Source: Ruminococcaceae bacterium UBA1213 (GTDB lineage: Bacteria > Bacillota > Clostridia > Oscillospirales > Acutalibacteraceae). From it: a stretch of 12,928 bases of DNA. The notes under the pieces were generated by a model, which was not told the origin of the DNA, searched no databases, and worked only from the letters and a program-made list of their open reading frames with translations. Below, one piece after another: positions 5,846 to 12,928 of the stretch. The stretch covers positions 1 to 12,928 of the forward strand of contig DBXL01000089.1 in assembly GCA_002309275.1 (NCBI GenBank). The letters are read 5' to 3'. The stretch's first letter is position 1. Every line of letters begins with the position of its first letter. Position numbers and translations under genes: made by a program.

Positions 5846-6959
5846 TATTTGCTTTCAGCCTCTCCAAATATCTGTCAAAACCCTCTCTGCGTGCTTCAAC
5901 GAATTTACTGAAATCTACATTTTCCGTAAATTTCTCTGCCATTTCCCTCCATGATACGTTTCCTATATCTTTATGATCAATAAAACGATATTCCAATTCT
6001 GTTCCGCTGAGCAGTCCGTCCAGCTTACTTCTTCTTGATTCCGATGACGCTATCGCTATAAACGGCGTATTATTCATTATACTGTAACATATTCCATGAA
6101 AGAATGAGGATACAACAAGGTCAACAGAATTTATCATTTCCATCCATTCAAAAGGATCCAAATCGGGTACATTGATATAGCCGTCAGTTCTTATGGCTGA
6201 TGATATAAGATTATATTCGTTTCCAAGCTGCTCTTTTATTTTTCTTTTCACTTGCCTGTTTTCGCAAAGCACCAATATATTTTTTTTATTTTTATCTATA
6301 CTTTGCCCTTTGGTCAATTCGGCAATATCCCTTTTGGCAACATCAAAGTGATATAACAATGACGGATCACAGGAAACAGTCATTTTTTCTTCCGGTATCC
6401 CTGCCGACTTTATCTCATTATAGGTCATTTCATCACGCACGGATATAAATTCAAACTCGTCCAGAGCCTGTCTGAGCAAAGCATGGTCTTTTTCATTCAG
6501 CATATCAAATTTACTTCTCGATGATGCGGCATATGAAAATTTACGGCACCCCAAATCGCCTATCAAAAAATACGGCTTGGCAAAGCCTCTTAAATGGTTC
6601 AAATTCCATATTTCATCACTGCCTGCAATAATGACGTCATACTTATTTTTGACAAAATTCTGAAATTCTTCAAGAGAATCCGAAACAAGCGTTTCTTCCG
6701 ATCTCAGCTTTTTTGTTTTTTCATAGCCTCTGTCAAATGCTTTTTTCATCTTGACATCAAAAAAGAAGTTTCCGAAATGACGAAGATATTTCTTTGAAAA
6801 AGGCGATATTCTGTATGCGTTGTGACCTTTGAGCATATCATAATCAATCACTTCGGCTTCTATGCCGTTTTCCATATTCAATCTCGAACACAGTGATATT
6901 GACTGCAAAAAAGCTCCGTAATTTCTTGCCCTGTGGAAAGTCAAAATTCCGATTTTCAA
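5838..6959 (-). CDS. polysaccharide pyruvyl transferase family protein
   Basis: A 373-residue GT-B-like protein of the pyruvyl transferase family (CsaB/WcaK type). Characterised members transfer pyruvate from phosphoenolpyruvate to a sugar to make a ketal; several relatives in capsule loci are untested. Seen: MKIGILTFHRARNYGAFLQ at the N-terminus, AGSDEIWN (112-119), SVRDE (173-177), SCDPSLL (196-202) and SSFFHG (284-289), the family's conserved His-Gly. The start chosen is TTG at 6959, with AGGAG eight bases upstream. The in-frame GTG at 6968 overlaps that site and has no ribosome binding site of its own; it would add three residues. The gene follows the polymerase gene by 11 bases. Together with the FrhB-like protein two genes downstream it forms a pairing common in exopolysaccharide clusters. 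The glycan may carry pyruvate or a related charged group. Confidence 0.88.
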   Translation of the reverse strand: MKIGILTFHRARNYGAFLQSISLCSRLNMENGIEAEVIDYDMLKGHNAYRISPFSKKYLRHFGNFFFDVKMKKAFDRGYEKTKKLRSEETLVSDSLEEFQNFVKNKYDVIIAGSDEIWNLNHLRGFAKPYFLIGDLGCRKFSYAASSRSKFDMLNEKDHALLRQALDEFEFISVRDEMTYNEIKSAGIPEEKMTVSCDPSLLYHFDVAKRDIAELTKGQSIDKNKKNILVLCENRQVKRKIKEQLGNEYNLISSAIRTDGYINVPDLDPFEWMEMINSVDLVVSSFFHGICYSIMNNTPFIAIASSESRRSKLDGLLSGTELEYRFIDHKDIGNVSWREMAEKFTENVDFSKFVEARREGFDRYLERLKANNE

Positions 6960-6970
6960 TGTTCCCACTC

Positions 6971-8260
6971 CTATCTGACCGTCAACAAATTTTTATCCAG
7001 CAAATATTTGTAACGGAATACCATTCCGCACGTAAAGTAATAGATAACGCTCATTTTAAAATCATACAAAGGATTGCCTGTAAAACAATACATGACAAAA
7101 AAGAGCTGAAATGCCAATGAAAATCCTGTCATTCTGAGAGCCGTAACAGTGAATTTCTGACTTCTTATCATTTTTGTATAAACATCGATAGACGTTTTTA
7201 ATGCATATATGAACCATGATATATATATCAAAAAGCCAACTACACCTGTTTCACACAAAAGCTGAAGATACACATTATGCACTTCAAATTCTCTGTTTGA
7301 GCGGACAGCAGATGACAAAGTATGCAAAAATTGATGCCAGCCGATACCGAATATAGGATTCTGTCTAAAGTTTTTCCACGCTATCTCCCACAGCTCAAAA
7401 CGAATCATTACAGATGTATCATCGCCTTCCAAAGCACTCTGCATACGTGTCGATATGACCGACAAGGAGGGTATCATATTAACAATAACAAACAATGTGA
7501 TAAACGCCACAACTACAACAACAAGTGTTTTATACAACTTTGTTGCCGACTTTCTTCCTGCAAGAGAGAAATAGTATGTAAGATACAAAGCCGCAATGAT
7601 AAATATAAGATGACCTCTTTTTCCTGTGAGGAGCAACGCTGTTATGAATATCAAAAGAAGTATAAGATTACTCCTCTTTTTTGTAAGATAAAAGCCAACA
7701 GCCATCATCAATATACCGCAACTCAAAAACATTCCATTGGACGATGTATGTGTAGTCAGTCCTGCCATATATCCCAACGAAAATGCATTTCTCAAAATAC
7801 CCGCATCACCATTGAACAAAGGTAACATACGTGAAATATAGAAATCCCTGTCGATAAACTCTACAAATGTAAAAAATGCATATACCAGATAGCACACAAA
7901 CAAGGACTTCATTATATATTCTTCCGATTTATTCGTATGTATCATGAACATTCCCAGTAACAAAGTGCCTGCGAACTTTATCGTACTGTACAGCGACCAG
8001 CCGCTGCGATTCAATGTAACAAGAAACATCAGAACAAAAAATATAAACACAACGTAACTCATATTCTGTATCTTCTTGTTCATAAAGATCAATACGAGTG
8101 GAATCAATACATATACAACGTGCATGACCACGTTGATATAGTCATTATTCAAAAAAGCAGTGGATATACCTCCGTTGTTTGCAAAATACAGTACAGAAAC
8201 AGTGTATAGTACATATACCAGGTCATTCACTTTAATTTTATATCTATCCGTATTGTTCAT
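6971..8260 (-). CDS. wzy: polysaccharide polymerase, Wzy / O-antigen ligase family
   Basis: A 429-residue multi-pass membrane protein that should join flipped repeat units into a chain at the outer face of the membrane. Seen: about 10-12 hydrophobic segments; TGKRGH (212-217) at the end of a helix; a large loop between about residues 263 and 340 containing NPIFGIGWHQF (301-311) and VHNVYLQLLCETGVVGF (327-343). The PxFGxG and HNxYLQ...E-x-G landmarks mark the Wzy_C/O-antigen ligase family. The ATG at 8260 is preceded by AAAAGGAG with a seven-base spacer. The gene begins 74 bases after the NeuB-like gene; that gap holds only the ribosome binding site and no clear hairpin. A single Wzx and a single Wzy in the operon fit a Wzx/Wzy-dependent pathway. 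The linkage formed is unknown. Confidence 0.88.
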   Translation of the reverse strand: MNNTDRYKIKVNDLVYVLYTVSVLYFANNGGISTAFLNNDYINVVMHVVYVLIPLVLIFMNKKIQNMSYVVFIFFVLMFLVTLNRSGWSLYSTIKFAGTLLLGMFMIHTNKSEEYIMKSLFVCYLVYAFFTFVEFIDRDFYISRMLPLFNGDAGILRNAFSLGYMAGLTTHTSSNGMFLSCGILMMAVGFYLTKKRSNLILLLIFITALLLTGKRGHLIFIIAALYLTYYFSLAGRKSATKLYKTLVVVVVAFITLFVIVNMIPSLSVISTRMQSALEGDDTSVMIRFELWEIAWKNFRQNPIFGIGWHQFLHTLSSAVRSNREFEVHNVYLQLLCETGVVGFLIYISWFIYALKTSIDVYTKMIRSQKFTVTALRMTGFSLAFQLFFVMYCFTGNPLYDFKMSVIYYFTCGMVFRYKYLLDKNLLTVR

Positions 8261-8334
8261 AACACAACTCCTTTTATGGTCTGCCTTTTCGTGTCATTAT
8301 GAAAACAGCTCCCGGCTACAAAATGAATACCTTA

Positions 8335-9378
8335 TCATACCATATCCCATGTTAAAATGGTATCTTCTTCAAGATCTCTGTTGACCTTGCGTCCGACAAC
8401 TATGTCCGTATAAACAGGTGATATTCCCGTACCGGGACGCTTGGGCATAAGATCGGATTGGCTGATTGTTTCTCCACATTTCATATCTCTTGTCAGTACA
8501 AGTGACCTTCTGGCTTCCCTGCGGGGAACTTTCTCACATTCAAGAACTGTTTTTTCTCCGCTTCCAAGCACCTTATCTATCCATCTGAAATTGGCAATAG
8601 CCTTTTTGAAATCTTCCGGATCGCCTGCATGATAATGATCATTTCCTTTCAGGGTTTTGTCAAGCGTGAAATGCTTTTCTATCACATCAGAACCAAGCAT
8701 ATAAGCAGCAGCCAATGTCATCATTGTATCATCGGGAGCAACATGGTCACTGAAGCCCACTTTTACATCAGGAAAAACTTTTTTCAATGTTTCGATAATA
8801 CGGAGATTGGCATTTTGCGGATCTGTAGGATATGAAAGAACACAATGCAGTATGGTTATATCATTGCAGCCTGATTCCTTCAATGCACGGATTGCCTCAT
8901 CAACTTCCGAAAGATATGCTGCTCCCACTGAAAGTATCACAGGTTTTCCTTTTGCACCGATATAACTGATAAACGGAAGGTTAGAAAGATCTGATGAGCT
9001 TATTTTATAAAAATCAACCATGCTTTCAAGATAATCCGCAGAGGCATAGTCAAAGGGAGTTGATGTAAAATCCATATTTTTGGAATGGGTATAGTCACAT
9101 AACTCCCTGTATTCTGCTTCTCCGAATCCGTCATGCTTGAGGAACAATTCATATTGTGTCTTTGTCGGTTCTTTCGAAGTATCCCAGTAAGCAGGAGAAT
9201 TTTTTGATACAATGGTATTTGCCTTGTATGACTGGAATTTTGCACAGTCAATACCTGCTGCAGCGGCATTGTCGATATAAAGCTTTGCCGCTTCCAGCGG
9301 GCTGATACCCATTACTTTTGCCGTATCGTAAAAGTTGACTCCTATTTCCGCTATAACATAAGGTTTTGTATTTCTCAT
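8335..9378 (-). CDS. nonulosonic (sialic-type) acid synthase, NeuB/SpsE family
   Basis: Condenses phosphoenolpyruvate with a six-carbon N-acyl sugar to give a nine-carbon nonulosonic acid in the cytoplasm. Seen: a TIM-barrel NeuB domain with IAEIGVN (9-15), AKFQSYKA (46-53), TSTPFD (105-110), GFSDH with His212, EKHFTLD with His236 (the usual metal-ligand histidines) and GNDHYHAGDPEDF (245-257). A C-terminal SAF/antifreeze-like domain follows from about 288, containing KRPGTGI with the Arg that in characterised NeuB contacts the substrate acyl group. The 347 residues are the full family length. The ATG at 9378 has GGAGG eight bases upstream. After AEIGVN the common His is replaced by Phe-Tyr, part of a Clostridia-type subfamily signature (SPAYWDT at 61-67). 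Whether the product is neuraminic, legionaminic or pseudaminic acid cannot be decided here, so no gene symbol is given. Confidence 0.92.
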   Translation of the reverse strand: MRNTKPYVIAEIGVNFYDTAKVMGISPLEAAKLYIDNAAAAGIDCAKFQSYKANTIVSKNSPAYWDTSKEPTKTQYELFLKHDGFGEAEYRELCDYTHSKNMDFTSTPFDYASADYLESMVDFYKISSSDLSNLPFISYIGAKGKPVILSVGAAYLSEVDEAIRALKESGCNDITILHCVLSYPTDPQNANLRIIETLKKVFPDVKVGFSDHVAPDDTMMTLAAAYMLGSDVIEKHFTLDKTLKGNDHYHAGDPEDFKKAIANFRWIDKVLGSGEKTVLECEKVPRREARRSLVLTRDMKCGETISQSDLMPKRPGTGISPVYTDIVVGRKVNRDLEEDTILTWDMV

Positions 9379-9397
9379 AATGGCAACCTCCGCTTAA

Positions 9398-10999
9398 TCA
9401 TATACTGTTGATAAGACTCATTACTCTTTTTCTGCCGCCACGCAAATCGTGACTGAGCAGTTTGTCCTGAAACTTCTGCCTTGCATTCCGGGACAGTCCG
9501 AGATACATTTTCAAATTGCTCTCAATAATCTCGTCGTCGGGATTCAGTCCTATATATGTAAATCCGTTTTCGTTGCTGACAAATCCGTGTTTTTCTTCTC
9601 TGCGGTTCTGTGCCATCGCTATTGACGGAATACCGAGAAGTGCAAGCTCATATCCTGTTCTTCCTCTGGAAGTTATCCCCATATCACAGCTTGTCATCAG
9701 TTCGGGCATATTGGAAACATCATACAGCACTTCTATATTTTCAAATTGATTATATTTCAGCAATTCATTTACATTTTCTTTTGCCCTGCCAATCACTACC
9801 GTAAAATGGAAATTGCTGTATTCGGGCTTTGACACCATTTTCAAAAGCCTGTCGGAATAGTTCTGAGGATCTGCACCCCCAAAAGAAACGAAAATTCTTT
9901 TTACTTTTTCATTGATTTTGATAGGCTCATAGAACATGAATGTTTTTCCCGAGATATAGTATTGTTCTCCTGCCTTTATCTGAGGCATACCCGACTCACT
10001 GTAAAGAGCGTTGAACACAAGGTCAGCTTTTAATATGCCTTCACCGTCATCTTCAAAATTGATGATACGTGCATTCGGAAGGACAGACCTCAGACCTATC
10101 ATATAATCTATTGATGTGCTTAAAATGTCATTGATAAAAATATCATATTTTTCTTTTCTGCACCTGTCAAACAGTTCGGCAATTCCGTTTACGGGTATCA
10201 GTGTATGAGTTGTTCTGCCGAACACCGACGGATCTGTCTGATTCAAGTCATAATATATGTCGGGCTTGGAATAGAATTCATCGGCAAGTTCAAGCACTCT
10301 GTAAATATGCCCGATACCACGCTTATTATTGCCGTTTACATATATTGCCACTTTATTTCTGTTCATAACGGCAGCGACTGCCTGAAGGTCGGAAAACGTA
10401 TCTACATCATACGATTCATTTTCGGGAACTTCAAAAACGTCCACTTTTTCACCGATACGGCTTTTTTCGCTTACTGCCGATGCCTTTGATATGACAAATG
10501 CACCCGTTTCAACATAGCATGGCGGCAGATACTGTCGGTTAAGACGCTCCGTATAATTCGGACATTTTTTTCCGTCCTTTACCCCCCATGAGAGATGCGG
10601 TGCATTGATTGCAGAAATAAGGGTATCAAGATCATTTTCTATTGCATATGAAATGGCTTTGTCAAGCGTTTCCGCAGTAAGTGTAGGAGAGGTCGGCTGC
10701 ATGGTGACAATGTAGTCCCAATCAACAGACCTGTCAACCGCATCATATATGACTGCATCCAATGTAACAGAATCTCCACAAAGTCTTTCATCTCTCCAAC
10801 GGACAGCTGCACCCATCTGTGAAGCAATAATTTTCACTTCCGGACTGTCGGTAGTAATCACCACATCGGTAATATATTCCGATGACAATGCATTCTTGAT
10901 AGAATAATATATCAAAGGATGACCTCCGATAATTCTTATATTCTTATTTGGGATTCCCTTTGAACCCGCTCTTGCCGGTATCACCGCCAGAATTTTCAT
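9398..10999 (-). CDS. fusion of CMP-nonulosonate synthetase and PseG/SpsG-like domain
   Basis: A 533-residue two-domain protein. Residues 1 to about 213 are a NeuA/SpsF-type cytidylyltransferase that activates a nonulosonic acid with CTP: IPARAGSKGIPNKN (7-20), ITTDS (48-52), QPTSP (101-105) and YDVDTFSDL (197-205). Residues from about 216 to the end resemble PseG/SpsG, a GT-B-fold family that in the pseudaminic acid pathway removes UDP from the trideoxy precursor: VAIYVNGNNKRGIGHIYR (217-234), with the GxGH histidine at 231, SFGGADPQN (372-380) and SRGRTGYELALLGIP (444-458). The ATG at 10999 overlaps the upstream stop as ATGA, with GAGG just before it. The gene ends 19 bases before the NeuB-like gene. 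The layout parallels the SpsE, SpsF and SpsG set of Bacillus spore-coat loci, with two members fused. The PseG-like half hints at a trideoxy acid but its exact reaction is unproven. Confidence 0.88.
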   Translation of the reverse strand: MKILAVIPARAGSKGIPNKNIRIIGGHPLIYYSIKNALSSEYITDVVITTDSPEVKIIASQMGAAVRWRDERLCGDSVTLDAVIYDAVDRSVDWDYIVTMQPTSPTLTAETLDKAISYAIENDLDTLISAINAPHLSWGVKDGKKCPNYTERLNRQYLPPCYVETGAFVISKASAVSEKSRIGEKVDVFEVPENESYDVDTFSDLQAVAAVMNRNKVAIYVNGNNKRGIGHIYRVLELADEFYSKPDIYYDLNQTDPSVFGRTTHTLIPVNGIAELFDRCRKEKYDIFINDILSTSIDYMIGLRSVLPNARIINFEDDGEGILKADLVFNALYSESGMPQIKAGEQYYISGKTFMFYEPIKINEKVKRIFVSFGGADPQNYSDRLLKMVSKPEYSNFHFTVVIGRAKENVNELLKYNQFENIEVLYDVSNMPELMTSCDMGITSRGRTGYELALLGIPSIAMAQNRREEKHGFVSNENGFTYIGLNPDDEIIESNLKMYLGLSRNARQKFQDKLLSHDLRGGRKRVMSLINSI

Positions 11000-11820
11000 A
11001 TTTCCTCACCTTCAATTACGTTCCAAAAATCTTTTCTTTCAAAAATCTCAAGTGCTCCGCCTATTGTGGCATTGTATATTTTGATTCCATGCTTTTCGCA
11101 ATATTGACGGGCAGTACGGTATGCATCTTCCATATATGCAATATTTGCCACTACCTCATTGGGCTTTTCATCTTCAAAGGCATGACTGCGGACATTGTTC
11201 CTTTGAATGATAACTCCCTTGTCATTGGTTACATTGGCATATGTATGATCCATTCCGATAAGATATATTTCTTTATAGCCCATATATGTTGCAAGCTGTA
11301 TCATTGTAAACGTTACGGTTGAAGCCGCCTGCACAAACTGAGAAACATCATCAGAATAGGGCAAATCACTTGTTTGTTTCAAGGCACGATTGATATGATA
11401 ACACACTGCATTCGGATTTTTCATGCCATGTTCCTTCCAGTAAAAATCCGAAACAAAAAAGTATTCAACATCCAGCTTTTCATAAACGCCCTTTGTTTCA
11501 TCATATCTATCCTGAATCACATAATATTTTGGTCGCCATGATGTCTTTTCAAACATCTTATATATCCTGTTGGCTCCAAAGCAGTCTTCATTCTTTACAG
11601 CTTCAAGCTGTTCGACTGTCAGGCTGGGACCGCTTCCTACTATAAAACATCTTTTGCCTTTTCCGCTGTTTTTGAGCGACCTTATTTTTTCATCAAAATG
11701 GCGTTCTTTATTGATTTTTTTATAGAAACGGCGGTTTGAACGATTTACAATGATATTGCTCATTTCTCTTGCAAACGGAATACTCAATATTGCTTTTCTT
11801 GTTTTCGCACTCAGTAACAT
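10996..11820 (-). CDS. DUF115/MptE-like protein, candidate nonulosonate transferase
   Basis: A 274-residue Rossmann-like protein of the DUF115 (6-hydroxymethylpterin diphosphokinase MptE-like) group, related to the Maf flagellin glycosyltransferases and similar in layout to GT42 sialyltransferases. Seen: CFIVGSGPSL (58-67), FGANRIY (81-87), PKYYVIQD (97-104), AASTVTFTMIQLATYMGYKE (165-184) leading to IYLIGMD (185-191), and SHAFED (212-217), with a His where GT42 enzymes carry a catalytic His. The N-terminal 55 residues are basic. The start chosen is ATG 11820, with GGGAGG nine bases upstream; an in-frame GTG at 11853 would add 11 residues but lacks a ribosome binding site and overlaps the preceding gene. 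It sits directly before the CMP-nonulosonate synthetase. Transfer of CMP-activated nonulosonate to the repeat unit is my inference; a pterin role is unlikely in this context. Confidence 0.75.
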   Translation of the reverse strand: MLLSAKTRKAILSIPFAREMSNIIVNRSNRRFYKKINKERHFDEKIRSLKNSGKGKRCFIVGSGPSLTVEQLEAVKNEDCFGANRIYKMFEKTSWRPKYYVIQDRYDETKGVYEKLDVEYFFVSDFYWKEHGMKNPNAVCYHINRALKQTSDLPYSDDVSQFVQAASTVTFTMIQLATYMGYKEIYLIGMDHTYANVTNDKGVIIQRNNVRSHAFEDEKPNEVVANIAYMEDAYRTARQYCEKHGIKIYNATIGGALEIFERKDFWNVIEGEEI

Positions 11821-11840
11821 CTGCAAAATCCTCCCATTTT

Positions 11841-12928
11841 CTATTTGCCGCACAAGGCACGATATACAGGTTTCATTATGCTTTTCCAGTCGAAATATTC
11901 CGAACCTGCACGGATAATGTCCATGCCGTTCTTTTCTCTTTTTCTCAGTTCGTCATAAAAATCAACAAGTTCACTGATATTCACAGGCGTATCGTCCTCC
12001 GGTACGGAAAAATAATATTCCTTACACTTTGTTTTCAGTATATCCTTTTCTGCGGTAGTTCCCACAATCGGCAGACCTTTTGCAAAATACTCCTTTGACT
12101 TCAAAGGCGAACAGTAGGTAACTCCCAATCTGTGAAAACCGAGTGCCGATACTCCTATATCTGCGATTTCATACATTTTGTCAAGAGCTTTTCCCGACTT
12201 GAATCCATGAAAGACAATATGCTCTTTCATATTTTCCAGTTTTTCCGTCTGCTGTTTCAGTTTCGGCACAGCATCTCCGTCACCCACGATATGAAAGACA
12301 ATCTGCCTTTTCCCGTTTTCCCGATAGTAGTCCGCAAGTCCCTGTATTACCCTGTCTGCACCGTGATTATCACGGACACTCGCCACCATGAGAAGAGCAA
12401 GCTCTTCAGACGGCTCTTTAAGCTTCTTTGCATTTTCGGGCATTTCAAAATGATAGCCGTTTGCAATGCCTATCACCTTTACTCCCCAAAGACTTTTTAT
12501 GTCGGAAAAGGTAACAATAGCCTCTATATATTTTTTCAATCTGTGAGCATATGCCCAATAGACGATATTTGTTCCGCTTCTTTTAATGCTTCTGAGCGGT
12601 TTGCCGTTTTTCATGCAGTCAACAACGTCCAGCCATTTTTCTTTCCAGAACGGATAGGTCGGTATCTCTATCACAATTTTTATTCCCTGTTTTTTCAGTT
12701 CGGAAAATAACTTGTCCGTTACCCAGGACAATGCCATCACCCTGAAATATACAGCATTGATATTCAGTTCTTTGCATATAGCCGGAAGCTGAGGGTATAT
12801 CTGAAACATATTGAGCTGTTTGCTTCCTTTATTTTCAAACTTGATTTCCCTTTCAAAACCTTTACTTTTTACTGCATAATAGTTTTCGGAAAAAAAAGAT
12901 GCCAGATACATCTTATCCCCGTCATTTA
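11841..12928 (-). CDS. glycosyltransferase, GT4 type (5' end beyond window)
   Basis: A retaining GT-B glycosyltransferase that adds one sugar of the repeat unit from a nucleotide sugar. Numbering from the ATG at 12911, the N-terminal domain contains VYFRVMALS (54-62) and EIPTYPFWKE (82-91), and the C-terminal nucleotide-binding domain contains IANGYHF (149-155), VASVRDNHGADRVI (176-189), VGDGD (209-213), HGF (235-237), ADIGVSALGFHR (250-261) and PLKSKEYFAKGLPIVGT (269-285), the last matching the GT4 loop that binds the donor. The frame stays open upstream of that ATG to the window edge (codons for Asn-Asp-Gly-Asp-Lys), no good AGGAG precedes it, and the usual first beta strand of the family is missing, so the true start is probably outside the window. 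The gene ends 20 bases before the DUF115 gene. The sugar is unknown. Confidence 0.88.
   Translation of the reverse strand, partial: NDGDKMYLASFFSENYYAVKSKGFEREIKFENKGSKQLNMFQIYPQLPAICKELNINAVYFRVMALSWVTDKLFSELKKQGIKIVIEIPTYPFWKEKWLDVVDCMKNGKPLRSIKRSGTNIVYWAYAHRLKKYIEAIVTFSDIKSLWGVKVIGIANGYHFEMPENAKKLKEPSEELALLMVASVRDNHGADRVIQGLADYYRENGKRQIVFHIVGDGDAVPKLKQQTEKLENMKEHIVFHGFKSGKALDKMYEIADIGVSALGFHRLGVTYCSPLKSKEYFAKGLPIVGTTAEKDILKTKCKEYYFSVPEDDTPVNISELVDFYDELRKREKNGMDIIRAGSEYFDWKSIMKPVYRALCGK

Noticed and set aside
6960..6968. GTG at 6968 as start of the pyruvyl transferase family gene
   Set aside because: It sits on the AGGAG element itself; the TTG at 6959 is correctly spaced and gives the family-typical N-terminus MKIGILTFH.
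7322..7825. 167-codon plus-strand open frame opposite the polymerase gene
   Set aside because: It is antisense to hydrophobic membrane segments, which yields long open frames with many Lys, Gln and Tyr; no independent support.
8274..8297. Seven-codon minus-strand frame (MTRKGRP) before the polymerase gene, with GGGAG upstream
   Set aside because: Too short to support, the GGGAG spacing is long, and its stop merely falls at the polymerase ribosome binding site.
11821..11853. GTG at 11853 as start of the DUF115 gene
   Set aside because: It would overlap the upstream gene by 13 bases without a ribosome binding site, whereas ATG 11820 has GGGAGG nine bases upstream.
12132..12710. 192-codon plus-strand open frame inside the GT4 glycosyltransferase
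   Set aside because: The opposite strand encodes a clear GT4 protein with conserved motifs throughout; this frame gives a product rich in Phe, His and Cys with no family features.
1..12928. CRISPR arrays, tRNA or rRNA genes, insertion sequences, complete prophage
   Set aside because: None was seen: no regularly spaced repeats, no tRNA-like cloverleaf in the few gaps, and no transposase or integrase among the coding frames.

Overview
The window is the interior of a capsular or exopolysaccharide biosynthesis locus, most likely from a low-GC Gram-positive gut-type bacterium (Clostridia, possibly Oscillospiraceae/Ruminococcaceae). That placement is inferred from the AT-rich sequence, strong AGGAG-type ribosome binding sites, frequent ATGA stop/start overlaps, GTG and TTG starts, and the resemblance of the products to Firmicutes proteins. 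No species can be named from the sequence alone. Nearly every base is coding. The longest stretch without a conventional gene is the 240 bases at 1848-2087.

Right block, 12928 down to 3259, all on the minus strand with overlaps or very short gaps, so probably one operon read leftward. In order of transcription: a GT4-type glycosyltransferase (5' end outside the window); a DUF115/MptE-like protein that may be a nonulosonate (sialic-acid-like sugar) transferase; a fusion of a CMP-nonulosonate synthetase with a PseG/SpsG-like domain; a NeuB/SpsE-type nonulosonate synthase; a Wzy/O-antigen-ligase-type polymerase; a polysaccharide pyruvyl transferase family protein; a Wzx flippase; an FrhB-like (coenzyme F420 hydrogenase beta subunit family) protein; and a small 2x[4Fe-4S] ferredoxin. 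This set can make and activate a nonulosonic acid, build it into a lipid-linked repeat, flip it and polymerise it. The early steps that make the six-carbon precursor and the initiating phosphoglycosyltransferase are not in the window. The operon ends at a strong hairpin (3225-3255) that can work in both directions.

Middle cassette, 2019-3173, plus strand: two genes of phage-virion character, head-on to everything else, preceded by a possible 17-codon leader ORF and closed by the same hairpin. The two proteins share an N-terminal motif (MLF-x-S-x-N-[VI]-P-x-F). No integrase, capsid or terminase gene accompanies them. This is the least ordinary part of the window.

Left block, 1847 down to 1, minus strand: an NTP_transf_5-type nucleotidyltransferase-like protein, then an Alg14/PssD-like and an Alg13/PssE-like pair that should form a two-subunit glycosyltransferase (the second is cut by the window edge). 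This is probably a second transcription unit of the same locus, starting in the intergenic region at 1848-2087.
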